From Ga0074139 sp046336825 (GTDB taxonomy: Bacteria; Bdellovibrionota; Bdellovibrionia; Bdellovibrionales; Bdellovibrionaceae): 15,669 bases of DNA. The notes under the pieces are model-generated. The model did no database searches. It worked only from the letters and a program-made list of their open reading frames with translations, and was not told where the DNA came from. The stretch spans positions 1-15,669 of the forward strand of contig JBKDFX010000063.1 in the NCBI GenBank assembly GCA_046336825.1. Reading direction: 5' to 3'. Made by a program: the position numbers and the translations under genes. Shown here piece after piece: positions 8,019 through 15,669 of the stretch. Each line of letters begins with the position of its first letter. Position 1 is the first letter of the stretch.

Positions 8019-9785
8019 ATGCAACAAAATCAAAATGAGCTCATTAAACATCCTTTTTTGTTTTACATAAAAAACAACAAAAGACCATTTTTCCTTGGAA
8101 TTAGCTTATTGATCGTGACCAATTTTTTGGACTCGATTTGGCCTCTTTTCATTAAGATGGGAATCGACCAAATTGAAAAAGTCGCTCCCATGAGTGACTT
8201 AACAAAAACTTGCCTCATGTTCGCGGCCGTTATGATTTCTTTGGCCTTTTTTCGCTACGGTTGGCGCAGACAATGGGGAGAGTTTCACTCAACAGCCAGT
8301 GAACATATTCGCTTAAGACTTTTCGATCATGTGATTCGTATGGGAACACGCTTTTTTCAAAAAAATCCCCCAGGCGAATTAATGAGCTTGATGACCAATG
8401 ATGTACAATCTTTTCGTCAGGGCATTGGACCTGGTTTTTTAATTTTAGCCGATGGTTTAATTTACACGACAATCGTCATTCCCATCATGCTGACACTCAA
8501 TCCTGAGTGGACATGGAAGTCTCTTATTTTGCTTCCCCTTGTTCCTCTACTTATTTGGGTTGTTATGGGTAAAATAGAAGCCAACTCAAAAATCCATCAA
8601 GATATTTATGCTCAACTGACTCGTTTTGTTGAAGAGCATATTAGTGGAATTCGTGTAGTTAAAGGATTTGCGCTGGAAAAATCTCGTCTCAAAATGTTCG
8701 AGGATCTTTCCAAAAAATATGAAAAACAGGGCTTCAAAACTTCTGTTATCGACGCGATTTTTATGCCTGTTATGCAGCTTTCGGCTACATTCGGGGGAGT
8801 CATTCTTCTGTACGTGGCCAAGGATGATATCTTGAGCGGCACGGCCACTGTGGGAACCTTTATTGCTTTTCATCGCTACATTCAAAAAATGGTTTGGCCC
8901 ATGACGGCCTTTGGACTTGGACTCTCCTATTGGCAAAAAGGCATGGGCTCTTTTATTCGAATCAAAGATACACTCACAACTCAATCCACAATTTTAGACA
9001 CAGGATCTCTTGAGCTCAAAAATTTTGACTCCCTCGAGTTCAAGAATGTTTTTTACAAACACGAAGGCAGCTCGAATTGGAATTTGCATAACGTTAGTTT
9101 TCGAATGGAAAAAGGTGAAAAATGGGCTCTGCTTGGCCCCATCGGAGCGGGGAAAAGCACTCTTATCAATCTTATTTTAAGACTTTACCCTATCGATCAA
9201 GGTCAGATTCTTATTAATGGGATTCCCCATACAAATTATACACTCAAATCACTAAGACAAGTGATTCAGCTCGTTCCACAGGAGCCATTTTTATTTGGCC
9301 GCAGCGTTGTTGATAACGTTCTCATGGGGTACGGGACTTCTGAACATGACTCTGACACTCTCGATCGTCGACTATGGCAAGAGCTTTCTAAGTTTCAAAT
9401 GGAAGATGAAATTCGTCGACTTCCCGAAAGTGAGAAATCTTTGCTCGGTGAAAAAGGAGTGAATCTCTCGGGAGGACAAAAACAAAGACTCACTCTAGCT
9501 CGAGCCTAAGCTTTAGATCCAAAAGTCATGATCTTAGATGACGTCCTATCCGCTGTGGACACTGAAACTGAGCATCGAATTGGAAAACAGCTTTTTGCTG
9601 ATCCAGAGAAAACTTATATTATCATAGCTCATCGTCTCTCCTCGGTGAAAGTGACAAATCGGATTCTGGTTCTTCGAGATGGAGTTGTTGAGTATTGTGG
9701 AAATTGGGATGAGGCCTTGCTAAAAAGTCCAACTTTACAAGTTTTTGTGAGAATTCAGAACAGCGAGGTTTCACATGAAACTTGA
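8019..9785 (+). pseudogene. heterodimeric ABC exporter subunit, MdlA-like, with in-frame TAA
   Basis: An ABC exporter half-transporter: six predicted membrane segments in the N-terminal half, then an ATPase domain with Walker A GPIGAGKST (codons from 9135), Q-loop region VPQEPFLFG, signature LSGGQ (9465-9479), Walker B ILDD and H-loop IIAHRLS. A TAA at 9507-9509 falls between LTLARA and ALDPKVMILDD, where the family has a hydrophobic residue; TTA (Leu) would repair it. The downstream frame is otherwise intact to 9785 and overlaps the next gene by 11 bases. As it stands translation would stop before Walker B, so ATPase function should be lost. Walker B ends in Asp where the catalytic Glu is usual, as in MdlA and similar partners that hold the degenerate site. 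The start is uncertain: ATG 8019 or TTG 7980, neither with a clear ribosome site. Confidence 0.85.
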
Positions 9786-11529
9786 CCAGGACTCGACAAA
9801 GTCATCTTCAGGAATGACTTACTCCGACCTTTTTCGTTTCATGAAACCCTATTTAAAAAGACACATTGGACTTGTGTCTTTGCTGGTGCTTTTAGTTTTT
9901 CTACTCGCTGCACTCTCGCGAACAGTTCCATTTCTGATTGGCTTAGCTGCGGAAAAAGGATTTCAAAATAAAGATGTCGCTTTTTTAGCAACCGCTGCTA
10001 GCCTTTATTTAATTTTAGAACTTTCTCGAACTTTTTTTGAATTTGGACAATTCAGTCTTTTTAGTTTTTTAGGAAATAGAATTATTCATGAAGTCCGTGT
10101 GGATCTTGTGCGCCATGTGCAAAAGTTACCCCTTGAGTTTTTCAATCAAAACTCCACAGGTCGAATTCTCACCCGACTCACCAATGACCCAAACACGTTG
10201 GCTGAACTATTTACCGATGGCGTTGTCACCGTTTTTGTTCAATCTGTTATTCTTCTTTCCATTTTGATTTCTCTTTTATTGATTTCACCCCAATTGACAC
10301 TATTAAGCTTAGTTTTTGTACCTCTCTTCACATTTTTAGCCTATTGGTTAACGGAAAAAATTAAACTTATTTTACAGGATCAGAAAAAGAAGTTGGCTGA
10401 GATCAATGGATTTCTGTCTGAAAACTTTAATGGAATTAAAATTGTTCAAATTCTTAATCAGCAGGATTCGGCCCTTAACCAAATGAAAAGCCTTTCCAAG
10501 CAATACTGGAATCTAAGTATGCGCTCTGTAAAAGCTTATGCTCTCATGCAACCTTCGATGAATTTGCTGAATGCCTCTGTGGTGATTAGTGCCTTGTTTC
10601 TGGCAGGGCGTGCGGCCCTTGAGGGTCAAATTGCCCTAGCTGCATTAATTGCCTTTGTTCTTAATTCACAAGACATCATTCATCCCATTCGTGAGATTCT
10701 AGAGAAGTATCAACAATTTCAAAACTCACTCACAAGTGCCGATAGAATACGAACTCTCTTTTCTCAGAAAACAGAAGTGTTTGATGAAAATAAAATTGTC
10801 CTTGATCGTTTTAAGGGAAAACTCACGTTTGAAAACCTCAGCTTTCGATATCAAGAGAGCCTGCCCTGGGCGCTACGTCATATCGATTTGAATTTAGAAA
10901 CGGGACAAAGTTTAGCCCTGACAGGTAGAACTGGCTCTGGAAAAACTACCTTCGTATCTCTTCTTTTGCGCTTTTATGAAGTGACTGAAGGAAAAATTCT
11001 TTTGGACGATAAACCCATTCAAACCATTGACCCTGCGATTTTACGATCTCGTCTGGCACTTATTCAGCAAGACCCCTTTTTATTTCGAGGTAGCCTGCTA
11101 GAAAATATTATTTTGGGCGATAATGATATCACCGAAGAAAAAATAAATCATGCCGTAGAGCTTGTTGGCTTTAGAGATTATCTTCATCGAACAGGTCGAG
11201 ATCTCAATTTTCAAGTGCAAGAAAAAGGCAGTAACTTGTCTCTTGGCGAAAGGCAGCTGATCGCATTTTTAAGGGTCCTAGTCCGTAATCCAGATATTGT
11301 AATTTTGGATGAAGCCACGGCCAACGTTGACAGTGAAACAGAATTCCTTATTCAAAAAGCCACCCAAGAAATTATGAAAAATAAAACATGTCTCATAATA
11401 GCTCATCGCCTCAGTACAATAGAAAATTGTGATCAAATGCTTGTACTCAATCGAGGTGAAGTGATTCAAAGAGGTCAACCCAAGGACCTACTTCGCAAAA
11501 AAGAGGTCCGTGAAGAGCTTGAGTCCTAA
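9775..11529 (+). CDS. heterodimeric ABC exporter subunit, MdlB-like
   Basis: Intact 584-residue half-transporter with an N-terminal membrane domain (about residues 25-310) and an ATPase domain: Walker A GRTGSGKTT from 384, Q-loop IQQDPFLF, signature LSLGE at 488-492, Walker B VILDE with catalytic E513, and H544 in IIAHRLS. The non-canonical LSLGE signature with a canonical catalytic Glu is typical of the MdlB/BmrD-type half of heterodimers. Its partner, encoded just upstream with an 11-base overlap, has the reverse pattern (good LSGGQ, Asp in Walker B). Together they would make one competent and one degenerate ATP site in an inner-membrane exporter of lipids or drugs. Substrate is unknown. 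The stop overlaps the convergent lipoprotein gene by 4 bases. Confidence 0.93.
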   Translation: MKLDQDSTKSSSGMTYSDLFRFMKPYLKRHIGLVSLLVLLVFLLAALSRTVPFLIGLAAEKGFQNKDVAFLATAASLYLILELSRTFFEFGQFSLFSFLGNRIIHEVRVDLVRHVQKLPLEFFNQNSTGRILTRLTNDPNTLAELFTDGVVTVFVQSVILLSILISLLLISPQLTLLSLVFVPLFTFLAYWLTEKIKLILQDQKKKLAEINGFLSENFNGIKIVQILNQQDSALNQMKSLSKQYWNLSMRSVKAYALMQPSMNLLNASVVISALFLAGRAALEGQIALAALIAFVLNSQDIIHPIREILEKYQQFQNSLTSADRIRTLFSQKTEVFDENKIVLDRFKGKLTFENLSFRYQESLPWALRHIDLNLETGQSLALTGRTGSGKTTFVSLLLRFYEVTEGKILLDDKPIQTIDPAILRSRLALIQQDPFLFRGSLLENIILGDNDITEEKINHAVELVGFRDYLHRTGRDLNFQVQEKGSNLSLGERQLIAFLRVLVRNPDIVILDEATANVDSETEFLIQKATQEIMKNKTCLIIAHRLSTIENCDQMLVLNRGEVIQRGQPKDLLRKKEVREELES

Positions 11530-12491
11530 CCTGCAGAGTCAGGAGTAAATTCAACTCTGATTTTTGAGTCCACAGCAGGAACGGCAGTCCCAAAGAAACG
11601 AATAACCTGCAAGTTGGGGATATAACTCCAACCATTTGTTAAAGATTCGGGAACAGGTATTCCGTCTTTATAGACTCTAATTGAGGCCAGATTGGGCTTC
11701 TGCGCCAGAGGATAATCCGTTAAAATTTCAAGCACTCGGGCTCGCAGACTTCTTACAGCATCCCCTAAATTTGCACTACAAATAGGAAATGAAGATCCAC
11801 CCGAAACAGCTGCCAAATCCATGTATCTCTGACCTGTTAAAAATTGGCCAATACCATTCATGCAAGTGCCAGTGACTCCAATGTAATTTAAAATCCATCC
11901 TCCCACGTTAGGACGAAATGGTCTTTTAAAAGAATTCAAGCGGTTGACCATTGATTGGACAACGCTACCTGACGATCCCGCAGATTGATCGTCTTCATCA
12001 CTCAACACATTTATCAATAAAAGGGCCTCTTCACGGTGAAAGCCAGCACCTGCCTGATTCAAAAAATCTGAACTCAAAAGTGTTTGTAAACTTGATAGTC
12101 CTTCTTCTAAGTTATTACCCATTTCACCACGCAAAAGCCGAGATTGCAGAACGGCTACTAAATCGGGAGTAGAGGCTGTTAAAATGGACGGATTGCCAAT
12201 ATAGCGTCCTCCTCCAAAGCCCACACCCATGGATGTTGTGGTCACAACCATTCTGTAATCTAATTTCAAGGAATTAAGAACAGAGACCATTTCAGGAATA
12301 GTCTGAGCTAGTTTTTGTTGGGGAATGTTCATTGATGAGGAGTCATCAACAAGCCAAACAATATCAACTTTATTATTATATAAAGTTGAACTAAAAGTAT
12401 CTTCTGTGGGAGCAACACCAAAGCGTGCTCCATTAGAACATCCTGTTGCCAGCATGGCAAAAATCAAAAGCTTCCAGCTTTGACGTATCAA
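11526..12491 (-). CDS. von Willebrand factor A domain lipoprotein
   Basis: A 321-residue predicted lipoprotein: short basic start, hydrophobic core (LLIFAMLA) and a lipobox-like ATGC with C18 as lipidation site. A vWA domain follows, with the metal-ion site DxSxS at D49, S51 and S53 (LVDDSSSM) and a further acidic LSDEDDQS stretch, fitting a metal-dependent adhesion or protein-binding domain. The C-terminal third (about 230-321) has beta-rich, unassigned sequence. The start is TTG at 12491, overlapping the stop of the PilZ gene as TTGA, with an AAGGAGG site 4 bases upstream; later ATGs would remove the signal peptide. It would sit on the outer membrane or cell surface. Its tight coupling to a PilZ protein suggests a shared role. 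Partner and ligand are unknown. Confidence 0.85.
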   Translation of the reverse strand: MIRQSWKLLIFAMLATGCSNGARFGVAPTEDTFSSTLYNNKVDIVWLVDDSSSMNIPQQKLAQTIPEMVSVLNSLKLDYRMVVTTTSMGVGFGGGRYIGNPSILTASTPDLVAVLQSRLLRGEMGNNLEEGLSSLQTLLSSDFLNQAGAGFHREEALLLINVLSDEDDQSAGSSGSVVQSMVNRLNSFKRPFRPNVGGWILNYIGVTGTCMNGIGQFLTGQRYMDLAAVSGGSSFPICSANLGDAVRSLRARVLEILTDYPLAQKPNLASIRVYKDGIPVPESLTNGWSYIPNLQVIRFFGTAVPAVDSKIRVEFTPDSAG

Positions 12492-13273
12492 GCGGCCTCC
12501 TTTTTTCGACTCGTGTACGAATAGATCCGTTCTCTGATATTTTGTGAAATACTTGTAAATTTAACTCCGTATTTTTGTGGTGTGACTTCCAATTGCCGAC
12601 TGGATTGAAACTTGTTTACAACCGAGGCCACCGCATTAAACGCAGGAACGTCAGGCGAGGGATGAAAATGCAACAATAGTGTTTGTCCAGGCTGCAGGGC
12701 TTGGCTGGGAATGTACAATCCAGCGCCACCTGCACTGATCTGATAGGACTGCCCTCGAAATACAGTTTTGTTATCATGAACAATTAATGTTCCTTCAAAC
12801 TCCGCACGAGGATACTTACGTCGATTGAACACTTCTTTGAGTTCTTTATCTCCCCGGGCAATCAGCTCTTTTACTTTTTGAGTTGAAAATTCTTCGAAAT
12901 CTTTTACGGGTCTCCAACCTGGGCTGCTGCTCATCGCAATATGATCCTGCTCGACGAGCGTTCTCTCTTGCAGCATCTGAATGATTTCTAAATAAGTGAA
13001 GGGACCAAATTTTTTATCTTCCTTGTTAACCATCCACTTTTTTTCATGAAAGGGATGCAAAGAGGTAGGCTGCATTGAATTGCGTGCCCAGCCTTTATTG
13101 TATTTTTCAGCAAATGTGGGATGTTCCAATAATAACATCCAGTCTTCACGAGACTCTTCATAAATATAATCATTCCAAGCGTGCTCAGCCGCATGGAGTT
13201 TTTCTAAAATCTCATTAACTGTGTAGGGGCCTACTTGATGTCCAGCTTTCGCCAAGAAGTATTTCTTAAGCAT
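12488..13273 (-). CDS. GYF_2-GYF_2-PilZ domain protein
   Basis: A 261-residue soluble protein with no signal peptide or membrane segment. Two repeats resembling GYF_2/DUF4339 domains come first: about 4-54 (YFLAKAGHQVGPYTVNEIL) and 79-129 (KWMVNKEDKKFGPFTYLEI), each with the GP[YF]T core and a late conserved Trp. A PilZ domain follows at about 150-255, with the RxxxR element R152-R156 and QISAGG at 178-183. PilZ domains bind cyclic di-GMP through RxxxR and [D/N]xSxxG; here Gln replaces D/N, which may weaken binding. GYF-like domains usually bind peptides, so it may link the second messenger to a protein partner. The ATG at 13273 has a GGGAGA site. The gene overlaps the vWA lipoprotein gene by 4 bases. 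Confidence 0.85.
   Translation of the reverse strand: MLKKYFLAKAGHQVGPYTVNEILEKLHAAEHAWNDYIYEESREDWMLLLEHPTFAEKYNKGWARNSMQPTSLHPFHEKKWMVNKEDKKFGPFTYLEIIQMLQERTLVEQDHIAMSSSPGWRPVKDFEEFSTQKVKELIARGDKELKEVFNRRKYPRAEFEGTLIVHDNKTVFRGQSYQISAGGAGLYIPSQALQPGQTLLLHFHPSPDVPAFNAVASVVNKFQSSRQLEVTPQKYGVKFTSISQNIRERIYSYTSRKKEAA
12496..12502 (-). promoter_or_regulatory. Shine-Dalgarno site deciding a TTG start
   Basis: On the minus strand AAGGAGG is followed by four bases and the TTG of the vWA lipoprotein gene. This strong site lies inside the end of the PilZ gene and supports the unusual start codon and translational coupling. Confidence 0.75.
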
Positions 13274-13330
13274 AGTTGTCTCCCGAAATAATGTATCAAC
13301 ACTATCTTTTCGGTCTAGACGAAGGGACCC

Positions 13331-13346
13331 TTGAGAGGAAACTCAA
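13331..13346. other. small inverted repeat between the TolC-like and PilZ genes
   Basis: TTGAG and CTCAA arms flank a 6-base loop, directly next to a short palindrome AAGGG-A-CCCTT at 13322-13332. They lie in the 106-base gap between two minus-strand genes. No T-run follows in either direction, so a terminator is not convincing. They may be a regulatory site or chance. Confidence 0.25.
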
Positions 13347-13379
13347 ATGATGGCAAAAGTGTCAAATTCTATGACAGGA

Positions 13380-14783
13380 CTATTTCAAATTGAGCTGATC
13401 CGTGAGTACCAACCAACGCAAATAGGCCATTTCAAGATCAGCCCGCACTCTCACCTGCTCCACTTCGGCTTCTTCTGCGCGATTGATGGATTCAATGAGA
13501 AAACTGATATCTGTTCGACCCTGATTAAACGTGCGAGTCAATTCGTTAACTGCCTGCCTTCGAGAATCGAGAAGCTCCTGTTGTACTTTTAAATTGGCTT
13601 CAAGTATTTCTACATTTTTAGTGAGGAGTTGCAGGTCCTCAACTAACTGATTGATGGTCATTTCAGATCTGATTTTTTGAGAGAGGGCATCGGCTTTTGC
13701 TTTTCGTGCTCTTGTGTCTTGGACATTTTCACCAAAGGAATGACTGAACCTGATTCCCATGTACCAGTAGGGCCTTCGACCTTCAATCAGTTGTTCTTGA
13801 GAGGCCGAAGTTGAAATGTTAGCGCCAGTCGCCCCCACTTGACCTACAAAGGCAAGCCTTGGCTGATTGAGAGAGCTGACGGATTCAGCCTCATAGCTTT
13901 TTTGTTGTCTTCTATAATCTGCCAATTGATAGGCCCTTGTTTGATCAACAGGTTTTGCGTTTAACTTAATTTCAATTGAATACTTGGGTGATTCTTTAGG
14001 TAAACTCAAGCCAGTATTGTTCATGCCAGGAAGAAAGATTCTTAAGTTGACCATCCTCTGTTCGTACTCAATACGATTAACTTTTGCCAAGCGCTGACGG
14101 CTCAAAAACTCAGCTTTAACTTGCGCCAGTTCTCCGGGGGCTGCGTATCGGACTCGTGCTTTATTCTGAACATTTTTGTAAAGGCTTTCATATCTGTTCA
14201 ATGCGGCTTCGGATTCGATCAAGCGCCGATAGGCCAGAACTGCCTGCCAATAAAGGTCTGAACCTGAAATCAGAGATTCTTCAATTCTTTCGGCCAATTC
14301 AAATTTTTGAATTTTTGTTTCGAGTTGAACTCCTTGAGAAGCCTTTCGCAATCCAGCGCCAAAGGCATTTTGCCACAAATTTTGCTCCAACGTGAATAAG
14401 TAGGAATGAAAATGTCCGTCTCTTGGAGCCGCCAAAAAAGTAGCTGTTGATTCTAACTTATCACTTCTTAAATCAAACGAGATGTCAGTTCCTGTTAAAA
14501 AAGATTTTCTTAAATTGACTGAATAGAGATCAGATTCTTCTAAATCAAAATTGGTATTGGTTAAAGAAACTTGACGATCTCTTTCAAGCCCCACATCGAC
14601 AGTCAAAAACCAATCCAAGCCAAATTGAAATTCTTTTTCTCTCGCGTCTAGGACTTCATAATCATAAAGAATGGATTGAATCTGGGGAGATTTAGTCAAA
14701 GACTGATTTAGAAATTCTTTCCATTCAAGAGCTATTGAAAAGACAGGAATAAATAAAATTAGAAAGATAGATTTTTTTGTCAC
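13380..14783 (-). CDS. TolC-family outer-membrane efflux protein
   Basis: A 467-residue exported protein: signal peptide with basic MTKK, hydrophobic core and likely cleavage after about residue 18 (FSIA-L). The mature part has the outer-membrane efflux layout: alternating beta strands ending in aromatic residues (LDWFLTVDVGL, YWYMGIRFSHSF) and long helical, coiled-coil-prone stretches rich in Glu, Arg, Ala and Gln, in two similar halves. Such proteins form trimeric channels for tripartite pumps or type I secretion. The start is GTG at 14783, immediately after an in-frame TGA, so no longer form is possible; its ribosome site is weak. It is divergent from an RND pump gene 140 bases away, its likely partner. 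Substrate is unknown. Confidence 0.85.
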   Translation of the reverse strand: MTKKSIFLILFIPVFSIALEWKEFLNQSLTKSPQIQSILYDYEVLDAREKEFQFGLDWFLTVDVGLERDRQVSLTNTNFDLEESDLYSVNLRKSFLTGTDISFDLRSDKLESTATFLAAPRDGHFHSYLFTLEQNLWQNAFGAGLRKASQGVQLETKIQKFELAERIEESLISGSDLYWQAVLAYRRLIESEAALNRYESLYKNVQNKARVRYAAPGELAQVKAEFLSRQRLAKVNRIEYEQRMVNLRIFLPGMNNTGLSLPKESPKYSIEIKLNAKPVDQTRAYQLADYRRQQKSYEAESVSSLNQPRLAFVGQVGATGANISTSASQEQLIEGRRPYWYMGIRFSHSFGENVQDTRARKAKADALSQKIRSEMTINQLVEDLQLLTKNVEILEANLKVQQELLDSRRQAVNELTRTFNQGRTDISFLIESINRAEEAEVEQVRVRADLEMAYLRWLVLTDQLNLK

Positions 14784-14811
14784 GGCTCAAGATATCGACT
14801 GAGAAATTAAG

Positions 14812-14850
14812 CAACAATCACTTTTACATTTTGACGCTCCGTTATTGTTG
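14812..14850. promoter_or_regulatory. possible operator in the divergent efflux promoter region
   Basis: CAACAAT (14812-14818) and ATTGTTG (14844-14850) form a 7-bp inverted repeat with 25 bases between, inside the 140-base region separating the TolC-like and RND genes. Divergent pump genes often share a repressor-binding region, but no regulator gene is visible here. I could not identify clear -35/-10 elements. Confidence 0.25.
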
Positions 14851-14923
14851 AATTCCGTGACACATAACAAAAAGTGCCGATTGAATTTGAACACCTGTCA
14901 TGATTGCTAGAAAATTCACTGCT

Positions 14924-15669
14924 ATGGACATAATTAAAATTTCAATCACCCGCCCCGTATTCGCTTGGATTCTCATGTCAGCCTTCATCATCTTTGGTGG
15001 AATCAGCTTCCTGCGTTTAGGCGTAAGCCAGATGCCAGACGTGGACTTCCCTATTATCGGAATTAGTATTTCCTATGACGGAGCTTCACCTGAAATAGTA
15101 GAGTCCGAAATCATTGATCCCTTTGAGCAGCGGTTACTTTCACTGGAAGGTCTTAAAGAAATCAAAGCAACAGCTCGCCAAGGATCAGCTAATATTTCTT
15201 TGGAGTTTGAAATCAATCGAAATGTGGATGTTGCACTTCAAGAAGTTCAAGCTGCCATTTCCCAAATTCGGTTACCTGCTGGCGTAACTGAAAACCCCAT
15301 CGTCCGTAAACAAAATCCTGAGGAAGAGCCCATTATGTTTATCGGATTGTGGTCCGACAAACCTCTTAAAGAAATCATCAATTTTGCTGAACAATTTCTA
15401 GTAGATCAAGTTCAAACAGTGGGTGGAGTGGGAGAAGTTTCTGTAGCTGGCTTTAGTTCTAGAAACCTGCGAGTCTGGATTGACCACGAAAAACTTAAAA
15501 ATTTTGATCTGACTGTTGTTGATATTTTAGATTCCATTCAGCAGCAACACATCGATCGAGCCGCAGGCTATGTTTCCAATAAAACGCAAGAGCTCAATGC
15601 CAGGCAGTACGGAGAAGCACAATCTGTCGAAGAATTTGCTAACCTGCCCATTCTAAGACGGGGTGGATC
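14924..15669 (+). CDS. RND efflux pump inner-membrane subunit (AcrB/HAE1 family), N-terminal part
   Basis: The first 248 codons of a resistance-nodulation-division transporter, cut by the window end. The start MDIIKISITRPVFAWIL is the typical first membrane helix with the conserved RPVFA. It continues with LGVSQMPDVDFPII and a periplasmic porter region (EIKATARQGSANI; later VQTVGGVGEVSV), as in AcrB-like proton-driven exporters of about 1,000-1,050 residues. It should act with the divergent TolC-like channel and a periplasmic adaptor not seen here. An in-frame ATG at 14900 gives an 8-residue longer form; I prefer 14924 because it matches family N-termini, though neither has a strong ribosome site. 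Confidence 0.93.
   Translation, partial: MDIIKISITRPVFAWILMSAFIIFGGISFLRLGVSQMPDVDFPIIGISISYDGASPEIVESEIIDPFEQRLLSLEGLKEIKATARQGSANISLEFEINRNVDVALQEVQAAISQIRLPAGVTENPIVRKQNPEEEPIMFIGLWSDKPLKEIINFAEQFLVDQVQTVGGVGEVSVAGFSSRNLRVWIDHEKLKNFDLTVVDILDSIQQQHIDRAAGYVSNKTQELNARQYGEAQSVEEFANLPILRRGG

Noticed and set aside
8586..8984. 132-residue minus-strand open frame opposite the MdlA-like gene
   Set aside because: Shadow of conserved membrane-domain coding sequence on the plus strand.
5830..9785. Stop-codon reassignment or recoding explaining the in-frame stops
   Set aside because: TAA and TGA both end well-supported genes here (nuoF, nuoCD and the second ABC gene with TAA; nuoB, nuoE and nuoG with TGA), and a frameshift also occurs.
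9528..9785. Separate small gene of 85 residues starting at ATG 9528
   Set aside because: It is the tail of the ABC ATPase domain (Walker B and H-loop) after the in-frame TAA, not an independent gene.
13360..13365. TTGACA as a -35 box for the PilZ gene
   Set aside because: No acceptable -10 sequence lies 16-18 bases downstream on the minus strand.

Overview
The window looks like chromosomal DNA from a Gram-negative bacterium of fairly low GC content (by eye; not computed). Outer-membrane efflux and RND components, a lipoprotein and signal peptides support a two-membrane cell. A double GYF_2-like/PilZ protein, a von Willebrand A lipoprotein and a fused nuoCD would suit a Bdellovibrio-like lineage, but no marker gene is present, so that placement is a tentative inference. 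Stop codons are TAA, TAG and TGA, so the code is standard. Several genes start at TTG or GTG.

Layout. (1) Positions 1-5814, minus strand: a tight operon for the peripheral arm of respiratory complex I, in transcription order nuoB, nuoCD (fused), nuoE, nuoF, nuoG, nuoI (cut by the window edge). Genes overlap by 4-20 bases or lie 12 bases apart. All expected iron-sulfur ligands are visible. The membrane-arm genes nuoA (normally before nuoB) and nuoH (normally between nuoG and nuoI) are not in their usual places. (2) 5830-6777, minus strand: a DUF1460 amidase-like gene broken by one frameshift, then a short coding-like stretch with two in-frame stops just before nuoB. (3) 6909-11529, plus strand: a secreted endonuclease/exonuclease/phosphatase-fold protein, then the two halves of an MdlA/MdlB-type heterodimeric ABC exporter. 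The first half carries an in-frame TAA inside its ATPase domain, with intact conserved sequence after it. (4) 11526-13273, minus strand: a two-gene unit encoding a GYF_2-GYF_2-PilZ protein and a vWA lipoprotein, with overlapping stop and start. It converges on the ABC genes with a 4-base overlap. (5) 13380-15669: a TolC-family outer-membrane efflux protein (minus) divergent from an RND pump (plus, cut by the window end). No periplasmic adaptor gene is visible.

Functionally, the nuo operon would supply NADH:quinone oxidoreductase. The ABC pair and the RND/TolC pair are export systems, and the PilZ/vWA pair looks like a c-di-GMP-linked envelope module of unknown job. No RNA genes, CRISPR arrays, insertion sequences or attachment sites were seen. 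No gene-free stretch exceeds 300 bases. The most notable features are three disrupted reading frames between 5.8 and 9.8 kb, the split complex I gene order, the uncharacterised PilZ/vWA unit, and a perfect 9-bp hairpin just before the first ABC gene. I found no convincing entirely new multi-gene system; the PilZ/vWA unit is the best candidate.
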